Numbered from the stretch's first letter, positions 9,001-23,494 are shown. The stretch: DNA of 56,557 nt from Rhodococcus sp. (in: high G+C Gram-positive bacteria) (GCF_023264675.1 NZ_JAHFVG010000037.1:1-56557), one strand, 5' to 3'. Notes: generated by a model from the letters alone, not told the origin. Made by a program: numbers and translations.

Positions 9001-10797
9001 CAGCTCGGCCGAGTTCGGGAGAATCGACTCCAGCGCAGGCAATGCCTGCCGTGAGCGCGCAGCGCGCCCCTCCGGTGCCGTCGCGATCAGCTTACGCAAG
9101 CGGTCGACATCGGTGCCGCGCAGCGGCGGGCGATCGGCGAAGAGCGGGCCGGGCAACCACTCGTGAGCGTCCTCGGACATCACGACTTTACGCACCACCA
9201 CTGCGGCGGTTCCGTCGAATCCATCGGAAATATACTGGTGGACAACAGTTTCCGATGCCCTGAGCTCAGCGATCGACTCGAGCAGTGCCGCGCGTTTGGC
9301 CACTGCTTCGTCGCGCCGAGTCCGCAACGATTCGATCTTCTCCAATTCGTCGACATCGTTGTATGCAGCTTTTCGATCTGCTATTCGCGCAACGCTGCGC
9401 CCCAGTTCCTCCGAGCCACCACGCGAGAGATCGGTGATGGACACACAGAGTTCTTGCAGTTCGGGCGGAAGCTTCTCTCGCAGCACCCGCAGCGCCTGTG
9501 ACTTCTCGCTGGTGACCAACACTCGTTGGCCCCGCGCAAGCAGCGAGGACACCAGGTTGGCGATGGTGTGCGTTTTGCCGGTTCCCGGAGGCCCCTCCAC
9601 CACGACGCCGCTGTCGCGGCCGAGGCGGTGAACGATCTGGGACTGCTCGGCATTCGCGGGCAGCGGGAACAGCGGATCGTCGGCGAGGTCCTTGGCATCG
9701 GCAGCCCCGGTCCGTGCGAGCCACGCCAGCCTGTCCGCCGGCTCGATCGCCTCCACCAACTGAGCAAGCCCGAGCGGAATCGACGAACCGGGCTTCTCCA
9801 GATCCGCGATCATCGTCTCGTAGTACTCGAGCAGCGCAAAGGAATCCCGCTTGCGCATGACAAGAGCAGGGGCGAACTGGACCGTCGGGCCCGCTGCCGA
9901 ACCCAACGCGGACGGTCGATCCATGGCGTCGGGAACATCGACGCGAGTATCGAGTGCCTCCTGAGCCCACCGCGCGAGGAACGACGGCGCCGCGGCGTCG
10001 AGCGGAGAACCGATGGTGGCGGAAATCGACTGCTGAAGCTCGACCGAGCCCGAAGCGTCGAATCCGGCCACCCCGGCCAGAAGCTGGGTGTCCTCCACCC
10101 GGACCGGAGCGCCTGCAGCCAGCTTCACCAGCAGGTCGCCGGTCCTGACGTCGCGCTCGATCGTGACCGACTGCGTCAGTAGATGGGTGCGCACCTCGCC
10201 CGTCGCATCGGTTGCGGGCATCGTCAGCAGTCCGGACGCGACGACGACCTCGACCGACTCCGGGCGGGAGGCGAGCTCCTGCATCATCAGCTGCAACGCT
10301 TGATAGAGCGAGGCCTGAGGCCTCAGCTTGCGATCGACATCGGCCCAGCGACGCCAGGTGGCCGAGTATGCCGCGAACGCCTGCCTGACCTCGTACGCTT
10401 TGCGGACATCGAAGTCCACGTCTGCATCGTCGGCTTCTCTGGGCGACCCCGTCCGACCGGATTCGATCAGTTCCAGGCTTCGGTAGCGGCTGTCCGCGAC
10501 GACGGCTGCGTCGACGCGACCGACGAGCACCGACGGCAGCCCAGGCGGATCTTCCACCGCGATTTTGCCTGCTCGAAAGAGAATGTCCCCCGCGCGCGCC
10601 TGCCGCTGAACGCGATCCGCTCCCGATTCGCCGTCGATCCACTGAATCCGCAGGTGGTCGTCGTATTGCAGAACCGGCTCGGTGCGAACGGTCACGATTT
10701 CCCGGAGGAACTGCAGCAGTCGTAGCACACGCCCTTCGACAGCCTGCGACGCGAGATCGCCTGCGTGGTCGCGACCTGGAACCGGTGAAGTCGACAC
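6061..10797 (-). CDS. SF1 (UPF1-like) AAA helicase with C-terminal Vsr/DUF559-like endonuclease domain
   Basis: A 1578-residue protein. A unique N-terminal region of about 390 residues precedes Walker A GPPGTGKTHT (about residues 401-410) and a helicase motif Ia segment. A long mostly helical insertion covers about 430-1050. Walker B VVIVDEASQAD lies near residue 1069 with the Q-rich VVGDDRQ loop after it, then late helicase motifs GTPPDFQGDE and NVAASRAQDQ. Residues about 1385-1460 form an MTES_1575/Vsr-like nuclease fold, with RIDLVV and VECDGD supplying the acidic catalytic residues. ATP-driven nucleic-acid remodelling with cleavage is inferred. Such fusions occur among antiphage genes, but no other defence gene lies nearby. 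GTG 10797 has AGAGG upstream. Confidence 0.85.
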   Translation of the reverse strand: MSTSPVPGRDHAGDLASQAVEGRVLRLLQFLREIVTVRTEPVLQYDDHLRIQWIDGESGADRVQRQARAGDILFRAGKIAVEDPPGLPSVLVGRVDAAVVADSRYRSLELIESGRTGSPREADDADVDFDVRKAYEVRQAFAAYSATWRRWADVDRKLRPQASLYQALQLMMQELASRPESVEVVVASGLLTMPATDATGEVRTHLLTQSVTIERDVRTGDLLVKLAAGAPVRVEDTQLLAGVAGFDASGSVELQQSISATIGSPLDAAAPSFLARWAQEALDTRVDVPDAMDRPSALGSAAGPTVQFAPALVMRKRDSFALLEYYETMIADLEKPGSSIPLGLAQLVEAIEPADRLAWLARTGAADAKDLADDPLFPLPANAEQSQIVHRLGRDSGVVVEGPPGTGKTHTIANLVSSLLARGQRVLVTSEKSQALRVLREKLPPELQELCVSITDLSRGGSEELGRSVARIADRKAAYNDVDELEKIESLRTRRDEAVAKRAALLESIAELRASETVVHQYISDGFDGTAAVVVRKVVMSEDAHEWLPGPLFADRPPLRGTDVDRLRKLIATAPEGRAARSRQALPALESILPNSAELTLLCKRASVGSTEATEQTSQLVEFLTGVDPTEAYDIRRLCEGLDARVREVQELDEVYRELTDSVLSGEAAHLWSRVSGIVSTVDVAAQSDRFVGAHDVQSAISTNAALQAMQSFAVALESGLEWKGRFRKSDQQRAVEDLGIAAVVDGSPAVTATTVRLATEHIRALDIVNTAAVLLGDLDIAVSTDGSRSRQVNGLQLVANKLVRVSGALHARDALVERLYAVSPSAPWIRSLDDATQFAGAAGAIASRIDADVARAELERVLYSVATELDSGPSPEGNALVAALSIADADAVSKACDDYVLACREQEDQRDQDELTATLVEAAPALYELVLETAGDAEWDELSWQMSKAWAWRRAREWVSEQHQEGLEHRLDAEIDAADADLSYLTAKLGAAIAWRDCLERMTAVEVRALQTYREHISAIGAGAGKYAETFRSAARSAMRDAQSAVPAWVMPLQQVLASIPPKADSFDVVIVDEASQADISSLFLLYLAPRVIVVGDDRQCAPADVPQTGTLEDVFTRLDMYLPDLPEHVRATLTPRSSLFSMLRTRFGQVVRLREHFRSMPEIINWSSQQFYGDSPLIPVRQFGADRLPPLRHTFVPDAAVTGKGSSLVNHAEALAIVGQVVKCLADPLYDGKTFGVVVLQGTSQVDEIRNELIKRIGIDQWEDRRLRVGTPPDFQGDERSVVFLSMVVAPNQAFVALTANQYKRRFNVAASRAQDQLWLFHSVTVDRLKRADLRNSLLGYMTSVTPATANPMPTGVSRESRHPDFASLFEQQVFVELRERGYHVNPGVEINNRRIDLVVIGSSARLAVECDGDTFLSTPERRLADLQREQELKRCGWTFWRVRESVYYLDPVAAMSSLWPTLTAAGIRPDSVPVESTRPVSADWTPVDLGPGQEDLFTEVALPSAPIGSGSTVAQLRDSSWTGWLGSAEDGDASAAEEATEVWTMPPENADESLQIVSKELPINGFHDGGSRRRR

Positions 10798-11613
10798 TGT
10801 TGAACCTCTGAAATTCTCGAACGGCGATCTACGGAACAGGGCGTGCGCTTGCGCACAGCCGTCAGACTAGTCGCCAGGCCCGATTTGGTCACCGTGTCCG
10901 GACCGCAAGGCCTCTCCGTCGTGTGAAATCACAACAGTTCGGCCGCGCAGCGTGTCGACGATGCACAACGTGGGGCACGCCGGTCCCGCGGAGTCTCGAC
11001 GTCGGCCCCGCAGTTCAGAGCGCGGTGAACGCTGCCCGAATCGGACAGAACGCGCGTCTCGCCCGAGATGCCGTCGAAGTACCCGTCGGTAATGTACTGC
11101 CGGGTAAGTAATGACTCGTCATAGCAACGAATTGTCAATTCCAGCAACACTACTCGCCAGTATGACGTCAAGCGTTCCGTGAGATTTCACAACAGTTTCT
11201 CCGATCGACCGTGAAATACACTGTGTTGGTTGATCTTTGAAAGAAGCGATTTCTGTCACAGTCGCAGAATAGGCTGTTGACATGGCAATTCGACTGTCAG
11301 CGGCTAAGATAAGTCGACGCATCGACTTGGCCATCCGGCACCGACGGGGGCAACCGGGGTGAACGCAGTCGAGATCGGAGATTCGGGCCTGAACGACGGG
11401 CACATCACGTGCCGGCAGAACACCAGATCGAGCCGAATGCAGTTGTTCGGCGAAAGTCATAACCCCAATTCGGCCTCCGAGGCTCCGAAGATCTGATAGA
11501 ACCCGACGGGGCATTTGGTGAGCCCCGGCGCGAGCACGAAACAGACCCTGCAGGAGCACAGCCTGCGGAGTGACCCGAGAATATTTTGTTCACACGAGAC
11601 GAAGAGAGACACG
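10798..11613. other. 816-bp gene-free region between divergent helicase and carboxylase genes
   Basis: No convincing gene or known RNA. The region is lower in GC than its surroundings. It holds a 14-bp palindrome GTGCGCTTGCGCAC at 10843-10856, a direct repeat TCACAACAGTT at 10928-10938 and 11188-11198, and a small hairpin GCCGAA/TTCGGC near 11431-11450. It must contain the promoters of both flanking genes. Its length would allow a long leader or small RNA, but I recognise no riboswitch consensus. Confidence 0.4.
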
Positions 11614-17082
<5,469 letters not shown>

Positions 17083-17093
17083 TCGGTACCGAT

Positions 17094-17128
17094 CGACACC
17101 CCCCGACCACACCGGTCGGGGGGTGTCG
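17094..17128 (+). terminator. Strong hairpin terminator of the carboxylase gene
   Basis: A perfect 15-bp stem (17094-17108 with 17114-17128) and a 5-nt loop start 12 bp after the carboxylase stop. The stem is very GC-rich, with a run of six C paired to six G. The downstream bases TCGTCGTTTCT are only weakly T-rich. It separates the carboxylase from the convergent pseudouridine synthase gene. Confidence 0.8.
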
Positions 17129-17144
17129 TCGTTTCTACCCACGC

Positions 17145-17373
17145 AAACGCACGTGCTTTGGCGTGGGAGCAGGGCCCACCGCACACCATCCACACAAACG
17201 CACGTGCTTTGGCGTGGGAGCAGGGCCCACCGCACACCATCCACACAAACGCACGTGCTTTGGCGCATCACCAGGACCCACCGCACACCATCCACACAAA
17301 CGCACGTGCTTTGGCGTGGGAGCAGGGCCCACCGCACACCATCCACACAAACGCACGTGCTTTGGCGTGGGAG
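17145..17373. repeat. 51-bp tandem repeat array, about 4.5 copies
   Basis: Units start at 17145, 17196, 17247, 17298 and 17349, an exact 51-bp period. The fifth copy stops after about 25 bp. Copies 1, 2 and 4 are identical as far as I can read. Copy 3 differs in one block, where GTGGGAGCAGGGCCC is replaced by CATCACCAGGACCC-like sequence. Each unit contains the palindromes GCACGTGC and GGGCCC or its variant. The array fills the space between a terminator and the convergent gene ending at 17400. The length and setting resemble mycobacterial MIRU/VNTR loci. It is not CRISPR, since there are no unique spacers. Confidence 0.9.
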
Positions 17374-17399
17374 GCGCGGGGAACCGCAGGATCAGGCGG

Positions 17400-18284
17400 T
17401 CAGCCTGCCAACACTCGGCGACTGGTGAAGCGCCGGGGCTCACCGGTGATGGGGTCGTCGAACTCCACTGCGCGCGCCAGCAACTGGAGCGGGTTCGCAA
17501 AGTCGTCGGCAGGCGTCCTGGTGTACACCGGGTAGTAGGGGTCACCTTTGATAGGAATCCCCAACGACGACAGGTGGATCCGCAATTGATGGGTCCGTCC
17601 GGTGTGCGGGAACAGGCGGTACCTGGCCGACTCCCCCATCGTCTCGATCAGCTCGATCCGTGTTTCACTGTTCGGCTCACCCGGTTCCTCGCGGGCCACC
17701 ATGACCCCGTGATCCTTCAGGATTCGGCTGCGCACCACGCGAGGAAACTCCAACGAGGGATCGAACCCGGCGAGCGCCTCGTACTCCTTGAGCACCGAAC
17801 GTGTGGCGAACAGTTCCTGATACGGACGCCGTAATTCCTTTGTTCGTGTGAAGATCAGGACCCCGGCCGTGGCCCGGTCGAGACGGTGCGCCGGCGTCAG
17901 ATCCGGGCAGTCCAACGATTTTCGCAGCCGAACCGTCGCGGTTTCGGTGATATGCATGCCACGGGGAATGGTCGCCAGGAAGTGGGGTTTGTCGACCACG
18001 ACGATGCCGTCGTGGTCGTACAGAATGTCGAGCTCGAACGGAACCGGCACCTCGGGCGCCGGCCGACGATGGAAGTACACGAACCGACCGGCGGCATAAC
18101 GCGATTCAGGCTCCCAGGCACGCCCCTTCTCGTCGACCACTTCGCCCGCGGCCATCGACTCGGCCCATGGATCGGCAGGATGTTCGCGCTCCAGAAATGC
18201 ACGGACCGTCGGTGCCGAATCGCCGTGCGGCAAGCGAATTCGCAGCGGCGCCAGCCCATCTCGGAAGGGAAGGGGCTCAGGCAC
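17400..18284 (-). CDS. RluA-family RNA pseudouridine synthase
   Basis: A 294-residue pseudouridine synthase without an S4 domain. The catalytic aspartate is in [13 protein letters not shown], preceded by [14 protein letters not shown], the usual motif I of RluA/RsuA enzymes; the C-terminal [16 protein letters not shown] motif is also present. It isomerises uridines in rRNA or tRNA; the target site is not predictable. GTG at 18284 ([10 protein letters not shown]) overlaps the final codons of the upstream TrhO-like gene by 8 nt, which suggests translational coupling and a shared RNA-modification operon. An open frame further upstream lies within that gene and is unlikely to be used. Confidence 0.87.
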   Translation of the reverse strand: MPEPLPFRDGLAPLRIRLPHGDSAPTVRAFLEREHPADPWAESMAAGEVVDEKGRAWEPESRYAAGRFVYFHRRPAPEVPVPFELDILYDHDGIVVVDKPHFLATIPRGMHITETATVRLRKSLDCPDLTPAHRLDRATAGVLIFTRTKELRRPYQELFATRSVLKEYEALAGFDPSLEFPRVVRSRILKDHGVMVAREEPGEPNSETRIELIETMGESARYRLFPHTGRTHQLRIHLSSLGIPIKGDPYYPVYTRTPADDFANPLQLLARAVEFDDPITGEPRRFTSRRVLAG

Positions 18285-19119
18285 AGTCCACGCAGACCAG
18301 ACGCAGGCCACGTCCATCGTCGTCGTCGAAATCCTGATAGCGAGACGTGGGATTGGCACATACCGTGCAGCGGCCGATCACCGAGGTGTGGTCGGAGAAG
18401 TCGATCGTCATCCGTTTGTCGAAGACGTACAGCGACCCTTCCCACAGGGCGTCGTCGCCGTAGGTTTCGCCGTACCGGACGATGCCGCCGTCGAGTTGAT
18501 AGACCTCCTCGAATCCACGGGCCTTCATCAGCGAGGACAGCACTTCGCACCGGACACCACCGGTGCAGTACGTGACGACCGGGGTCTTCTTCAGGTGGTC
18601 GTACTCCCCCGAATCGAGTTGAGCGACGAAATCGCGGGTGGTCTCGACGTCGGGCACGACGGCGTTCTTGAACTTACCGATCTGCGCCTCGAACGCGTTG
18701 CGTCCATCGAAGAACACCACCTCGTCGCCGCGTTCGTCGACGAGTTCGTGTACCTGCTGAGGGCTCAGGTGCACTCCGCCTCCCACGACGCCGTCGCCGT
18801 CCACCTTCAGTTCCTCGGGAGCGCCGAACGTGACGATCTCGGATCGTACTTTGACGGACAAGCGCGGGAAGTCCTCACCGAGGCCCTCGGACCATTTGAT
18901 ATCGGCATCCTTGAACGGTGCGTAGCTTCGGGTACCTCGGACGTACCGCTTGACGTCCTCCAGGTCGCCACCGACCGTCGCGTTGATCCCGTGTTCACTG
19001 ATCAGGATGCGTCCGTTCAGATTGTTCGACGCTGCAAGGGTGAGTTGCCAGAGCCTGATTGCCTCGGGGTCCGGCAGCGGGGTGAACACGTAGAACAAGA
19101 CGATTTTCGGTACTGCCAT
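18277..19119 (-). CDS. trhO: Rhodanese-domain tRNA uridine-34 hydroxylase (TrhO/YceA-like)
   Basis: A 280-residue protein of the TrhO (YceA, UPF0176) family, which makes 5-hydroxyuridine at the tRNA wobble position using oxygen. The N-terminal ferredoxin-like domain contains [10 protein letters not shown]. The central rhodanese domain carries the active cysteine in [11 protein letters not shown]. The C-terminus has the paired cysteines CTVCANPTS and LVCVDCA seen in this family. ATG at 19119 ([12 protein letters not shown]) matches the family N-terminus; the frame open to 19200 is arginine-rich and overlaps the phoD end region. The gene overlaps the pseudouridine synthase downstream, so both modify RNA. 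Confidence 0.88.
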   Translation of the reverse strand: MAVPKIVLFYVFTPLPDPEAIRLWQLTLAASNNLNGRILISEHGINATVGGDLEDVKRYVRGTRSYAPFKDADIKWSEGLGEDFPRLSVKVRSEIVTFGAPEELKVDGDGVVGGGVHLSPQQVHELVDERGDEVVFFDGRNAFEAQIGKFKNAVVPDVETTRDFVAQLDSGEYDHLKKTPVVTYCTGGVRCEVLSSLMKARGFEEVYQLDGGIVRYGETYGDDALWEGSLYVFDKRMTIDFSDHTSVIGRCTVCANPTSRYQDFDDDDGRGLRLVCVDCA

Positions 19120-19156
19120 GGTGGCGATTATGCCCGTTCGACGCGCGGCACAGAAT

Positions 19157-20827
19157 TCAGCGGACGGGCAGCGGCGCTGTTTCGATCTTCGCAGTTCCAT
19201 CGGCGACGGTGAAGCCCGTGCCCCAGGACACCCCGGTCAGCGGATCCTCTTTGGCATCGAGGTACCAGTGGTCCATCTGGACGCCCGTCGACGTCACGTC
19301 GAACACGCCGAATCCGTGACTGTCGAGGTCGACGTACTTGATGTGCCTGTTCAGCGTGGTCAACGCGGCTTCGGCAACGCGACCGAGTGTGTGCGGCGGA
19401 GTCCGAGTGAGGTCGTCGACATTGGCCGAAGACACCGAGGTCACCACCAATTCCGTCGCGACTGCGCCGGTCTCGAAATAGCGCGCGGCGTCGAGCGGGA
19501 TGTCGCAGGCCCAGCTCGAGTGGATGTCGCCGGTGACGAACACCGTGTTCTTCACATTGTTCGCCGCGATCGCGCCGAGAAGCTTCTTTCGGTCTGCGGT
19601 GTAGCCGTCCCACGGGTCGGCCATGTACGGGATGCCGGCCTCGGGGATGCCCAACAGACCCGTCAGTGCTCGTGATGCTTCGCTCTCCAGCGGTGGCAGC
19701 AGAACCGGGGTGATCATCACCGGGTTCCCGACGATTTTCCATCGGGTCGGTGAGGTGACGATGCCGTCGGTGAGCCACTGCAGTTGATCCGCGCCGGTGA
19801 TCGTGCGATTCGGGGAGTCGACTTCGGCGCCCTGAGTCGGCGACACCTGTTTGGAGCGATAGGTACGAAGGTCGAGCATCGACAACTCGAGCAGGTTCCC
19901 GAAACGGAGTCGCCGATACAGGTGGCGGTTCTGCGGGGTGCCCGCCGCACGGACAGGCATCCACTCGTAGTAGGCCTGCACGGAGTTGGCCTTGCGCACG
20001 TTCCAGGGACCCTCGGTGTCCGGCTGGTGATTCTGGGCCCCGCCGTCGTAGGCGTCGTTGGCACTCTCGTGATCGTCCCACGTGCAGATCCACGGAACTC
20101 CGAGATGTGCGGCCGCGAGGTCCGGATCACTCTTGTACTGGCCGTGACGCGTCCGGTAGTCGGCGAGACTGACGATCTCGTGGAGCGGATCGTGCTCGCG
20201 AACCACGCCGTTCTTGCCCGCGAATTCACCGGTTCGGTACTCGTAGATGTAGTCGCCGAGGTGGATGATCGCATCCAGATCGGTGCGCGTCGAGAGGTGC
20301 CGGTACGCACCGAAGTAGCCCGACTCCCAGTTGGAGCAGGACACGACACCGAACCGGATTCGGTCGATGTCGGCGTCGTACGCCGGAGCTGTTCGCGTGG
20401 TGCCGACCACGGACTGACTGCCTGCTCCCTCGCCGTCGAGGACCTCGAAGCTGTAGTAGTACGTGGTGGAGGGAGCGAGGCCGTCCACATCGATCTTCAC
20501 CGTGTGATCGGCGTCGGCACTCGTCGAGACGGTGCCGCTGCGCACGAGAGCGGTGAGCTCGGGGTCGGTGGCGACTCGCCACCGAACCGTCGTATCGGGT
20601 CCGAGGCCCGAACCGGGGACGGCATCGCCGGTGGGAGTGATCCGAGTCCACAGGATGACCGCATCCGGCGTCGGATCACCGGACGCGACACCATGCGCAA
20701 ACGGCGAGAACGAACCGGTTTGTGCGTGCGCGACGGCGGGGAGGGCAGTTGCCGCGCCCGCCACAGCGACCGCGACGGACGAGGACTTGAGGAACCCGCG
20801 TCTGGACACACCCTGTTTCACGACCAC
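19157..20827 (-). CDS. phoD: Alkaline phosphatase D, Tat-exported
   Basis: A 556-residue PhoD-family phosphodiesterase/phosphatase. The N-terminus has a twin-arginine motif SRRGFLK and a hydrophobic segment ending AVAHAQ, so it should be exported folded through Tat. The PhoD N-terminal beta domain is followed by the metallophosphatase domain, with [34 protein letters not shown] and GDIHSSW supplying metal ligands. PhoD enzymes use iron and calcium to release phosphate from phosphomonoesters and diesters, including teichoic acids. A PHO-box-like site at 20877-20887 lies 50 bp upstream. It starts at GTG 20827, or six bases later at a second GTG. Confidence 0.9.
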   Translation of the reverse strand: MVVKQGVSRRGFLKSSSVAVAVAGAATALPAVAHAQTGSFSPFAHGVASGDPTPDAVILWTRITPTGDAVPGSGLGPDTTVRWRVATDPELTALVRSGTVSTSADADHTVKIDVDGLAPSTTYYYSFEVLDGEGAGSQSVVGTTRTAPAYDADIDRIRFGVVSCSNWESGYFGAYRHLSTRTDLDAIIHLGDYIYEYRTGEFAGKNGVVREHDPLHEIVSLADYRTRHGQYKSDPDLAAAHLGVPWICTWDDHESANDAYDGGAQNHQPDTEGPWNVRKANSVQAYYEWMPVRAAGTPQNRHLYRRLRFGNLLELSMLDLRTYRSKQVSPTQGAEVDSPNRTITGADQLQWLTDGIVTSPTRWKIVGNPVMITPVLLPPLESEASRALTGLLGIPEAGIPYMADPWDGYTADRKKLLGAIAANNVKNTVFVTGDIHSSWACDIPLDAARYFETGAVATELVVTSVSSANVDDLTRTPPHTLGRVAEAALTTLNRHIKYVDLDSHGFGVFDVTSTGVQMDHWYLDAKEDPLTGVSWGTGFTVADGTAKIETAPLPVR

Positions 20828-20876
20828 CGAGTCAGTTCATGCGAACTTGGGGCTGCGGTCAAGTCAGGCTGGCCAG

Positions 20877-20887
20877 CGTGGGTGAAT
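20877..20887 (-). promoter_or_regulatory. Possible PHO box upstream of phoD
   Basis: The minus strand reads ATTCACCCACG, which differs by one base from the actinobacterial PhoP consensus GTTCAYYYRSG. It overlaps a GTGAA-N2-TTCAC inverted pair. Only one unit is clear, whereas PHO boxes usually have two, so support is partial. Confidence 0.3.
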
Positions 20888-20970
20888 GTTCACTCGGTGT
20901 AAGGACTGCGGTGACGTGGCTGCGCTTGCGGAGGGTGAATCCGAGGGTTTCTCAGAGGACCAGATCGGAT

Positions 20971-21873
20971 TCAGAGATAGATGCCGACGTTCTGGACGAC
21001 GTGCTCGGTGACGTTGCGCAGTGCTTCGAATTGGCCGTGCGTGCCGTATTTCTGCCGCAGCGTGCCGAAATCGAGAAACTCGGCGGCCTGGGCGATCTGA
21101 TTGGACTCCGGGATCCAGTGTGGGATGACATTCGGTGGCCGGGGTCGGGCGTCCCGTTCGCCTGCGGGCAAGGACTCGTACTCGAACACCGCACGCTGCA
21201 GGCGTTCGATCGTGGCTCGGTGCAGTGTCGAGCTGGACCGATACTTCGTGATGATCAGACCGAGCGGTGTCAGCTCGTGACCCGTCCGCTGCGTGAATCT
21301 CTGCACTCGGCGTTGCAGTTGCGGGATGCCGTAGGTCGAGAGAATGTCGGGAATGGCAGGGACGACATACGCGTCGGCCATCATCAGCCCGTTCGCAGTG
21401 ACGATCCCGAGGTTCGGTGGACAGTCGAGCACGATGAAGTCGTACGACGCCCCGAGGCCGGCGAGCGCAGCCCGAAGCACCAGCAGAGGTTCGAGCGACC
21501 CCGGCACTTCGTACTGCCAGGCATTCATCTCCTCCTGGGTCTCCATCAGGTCGAGGGACGAGGCGATCAGGTCGACACTGCGCACCGACTCCAGCGCAGA
21601 CGCACCACGCTGGACAGCCTTCTCGACGTCGAACTCGGGTCGGTCGACGTCCAGTGCGCTCGCGAACAACGCGTCGAGGGTCAGTCCCCGGTCGTTGACC
21701 TCCTGCCAACGGCGCTCGCCGATCATCATCGTCGTGAGGTTCGTCTGAGGATCGAGGTCGACGAGCAACACGCGATAGCCGAACTCGGCGGACATGAACT
21801 CGGCCAGAGCCGCCGTCGTCGTCGACTTCCCGACGCCGCCCTTGAGGTTGATCGTGGCGATTACTGTCGCCAT
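20971..21873 (-). CDS. ParA-family ATPase, orphan
   Basis: A 300-residue deviant-Walker ATPase. The signature KGGVGKSTTT lies near the N-terminus with both lysines, followed by LLVDLDPQTNLT (Walker A-prime/switch I) and FIVLDCPPNLG (switch II). Such proteins dimerise on ATP, bind DNA or membrane nonspecifically and position chromosomes, plasmids or protein cargo. No parB, centromere repeat or plasmid gene is nearby, so it is an orphan cargo-positioning candidate rather than the chromosomal segregation ParA. It faces away from the photolyase gene across a 95-bp divergent region. AGGACC-type sequence precedes the ATG. Confidence 0.87.
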   Translation of the reverse strand: MATVIATINLKGGVGKSTTTAALAEFMSAEFGYRVLLVDLDPQTNLTTMMIGERRWQEVNDRGLTLDALFASALDVDRPEFDVEKAVQRGASALESVRSVDLIASSLDLMETQEEMNAWQYEVPGSLEPLLVLRAALAGLGASYDFIVLDCPPNLGIVTANGLMMADAYVVPAIPDILSTYGIPQLQRRVQRFTQRTGHELTPLGLIITKYRSSSTLHRATIERLQRAVFEYESLPAGERDARPRPPNVIPHWIPESNQIAQAAEFLDFGTLRQKYGTHGQFEALRNVTEHVVQNVGIYL

Positions 21874-21968
21874 CGAGGGTCCTTTCCCACGTGCTCGGTG
21901 AGTTGCCGCCTAGTTCAGCACACCGACTCCGGGTTTGCTCGGCTATCGATGTGAGCACCCTGGAGTAC

Positions 21969-23447
21969 ATGAGCTCTCCACTGTGGCTGTTCGGTGATCA
22001 ACTCGGTACGCACTTTCACAGCACCGACGAACACCGCGACCGCGACGTGTTGCTGATCGAGAGTGCGCGAGTGCTGCGGCGTCGCCGGTTCCATCGCCAG
22101 AAACTTCATCTGGTGCTGTCCGGGATGCGTCATCTCGCTCACGACCTCGGCGACCGCGGGACGTACCTGCGAACCGACACTTATCGCGAGGGACTCGAAC
22201 AGTTCGGCAGGCCGGTCGTGGTGTTCGAACCGACGTCGCATGCCGCCGAGAAGTTCGTCGACTCCTTGTTCCAGGAGGGCCTCGTCGAGGATGTCCTGCC
22301 GACGCCGATGTTCGCGCTCGGCCGAGCGGAGTTCGCCGAGTGGGCCGGGAACCGGCACCAGTTCAGAATGGAGGCCTTCTACCGAGATCAACGCCGGCGG
22401 TTCGAGATCCTGATGTCGGGCGACGACCCTGTCGAGGGCAAATGGAATCTCGACGAGGAGAACCGTGAACCACCCCCGAAGAAGCAGTCGACTCTCGGGG
22501 TCGATCCCCCCTGGTGGCCGGCGGAGGACGCCATCGACCGACAGGTACGCGCCGATATCGACGAACTGAAGCTCGACACCGTCGGCGAGGACGGTCCCCG
22601 CCTTTTTGCCGTCACTCCCGACGAGGCACGACACGCCGTCGATCACTTCGTGTCCTACCGCCTTCAGGACTTCGGCAAGTACGAGGACGCCGTCATGACC
22701 GAGGACTGGACGATGGCGCATTCGCTGTTGTCGGTACCGCTCAACCTCGGTCTCCTGCAGCCCCTCGACGTGGTGACGGCTGCCGAAGATGCGTGGAGGT
22801 CCGGCGATGCCTCGCTCGGTTCGGTCGAGGGATTCGTCCGCCAGATATTGGGCTGGCGTGAGTACGTCTGGCATCTGTACTGGCACTTCGGACCGGAGTA
22901 TCTGGACAACAACAAGCTCGAAGCGCACGAGCCACTGCCGACATGGCTGACCGATCTGGACGGAGATGCCCCGATCGCGAAATGCCTGTCCGACACGGTG
23001 AACGGGATCCGCGATCGCGGATGGGTCCATCACATTCCACGTCTGATGATCCTCGGCAACTTCGCGCTGCAACACGGGTACGACCCGAAAGCCCTGACGG
23101 ACTGGTTCGCCACCGCCTTCGTCGACGGGTTCGCCTGGGTGATGCCGGTCAACGTGATCGGCATGAGCCAGCACGCGGACGGCGGTTTGATCGCCACCAA
23201 GCCGTATGCGTCGGGAGGTGCCTACATCAACCGAATGACCGACTATTGCGGAGGCTGCGAATTCAACCCCAAGAAGCGGCTCGGCTCCGACGCCTGCCCG
23301 TTCACTGCCGGCTACTGGGCCTTCGTGCATCGTCACCGAGACCGCCTGGCACAGAATCATCGAACAGCACGACAGGTGTCGTCGATGAACCGATTGTCCG
23401 ATCTGGAGCAGGTTTTGGAGCAGGAAGCGCAGCGAGAAGTGTTCTGA
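21969..23447 (+). CDS. FeS-type bacterial cryptochrome/(6-4) photolyase (PhrB-like)
   Basis: A 492-residue cryptochrome/photolyase of the iron-sulfur group (FeS-BCP). It opens with LWLFGDQL, as in Agrobacterium PhrB. The C-terminal domain has the cluster signature DYCGGCEFNPKKRLGSDACP, giving three cysteines, and a fourth candidate is the cysteine in IAKCLSD. FAD-binding residues lie in the FVRQILGWREYVWHLYW region. These enzymes repair (6-4) photoproducts with blue light and use a lumazine antenna. ATG at 21969 has GGAG four bases upstream; GTG at 21951 is an alternative adding six residues. The last codons lie 47 bp before the GbsR-like gene. Confidence 0.9.
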   Translation: MSSPLWLFGDQLGTHFHSTDEHRDRDVLLIESARVLRRRRFHRQKLHLVLSGMRHLAHDLGDRGTYLRTDTYREGLEQFGRPVVVFEPTSHAAEKFVDSLFQEGLVEDVLPTPMFALGRAEFAEWAGNRHQFRMEAFYRDQRRRFEILMSGDDPVEGKWNLDEENREPPPKKQSTLGVDPPWWPAEDAIDRQVRADIDELKLDTVGEDGPRLFAVTPDEARHAVDHFVSYRLQDFGKYEDAVMTEDWTMAHSLLSVPLNLGLLQPLDVVTAAEDAWRSGDASLGSVEGFVRQILGWREYVWHLYWHFGPEYLDNNKLEAHEPLPTWLTDLDGDAPIAKCLSDTVNGIRDRGWVHHIPRLMILGNFALQHGYDPKALTDWFATAFVDGFAWVMPVNVIGMSQHADGGLIATKPYASGGAYINRMTDYCGGCEFNPKKRLGSDACPFTAGYWAFVHRHRDRLAQNHRTARQVSSMNRLSDLEQVLEQEAQREVF

Positions 23448-23494
23448 CAGAGTGACCGTGGCACAATCTTGTGTTCACGGCGATGGGAGTTTCG

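Noticed and set aside
5344..10797. Defence island
   Set aside because: Only the helicase-nuclease gene is suggestive. Its neighbours are metabolic or housekeeping genes.
11282..11362. A 26-codon plus-strand frame upstream of the carboxylase
   Set aside because: No ribosome binding site and no recognisable sequence. Too short to support.
17145..17373. CRISPR array
   Set aside because: Units follow each other directly with no unique spacers, and there are no cas genes.
17123..17545. Repetitive open frames with a 17-residue period in the 51-bp array
   Set aside because: Several frames on both strands are open simply because 51 is divisible by three. None has a ribosome binding site or family resemblance.
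17530..17545. Third copy of the 65-bp palindromic element (GGGTAGTAGGGG)
   Set aside because: Only a short string matches, the pairing arm is absent, and it lies in the coding part of the pseudouridine synthase gene.
20971..21873. Chromosomal ParA next to a replication origin or a plasmid partition locus
   Set aside because: There is no parB, parS-like repeat, dnaA, gidB or replication gene nearby.
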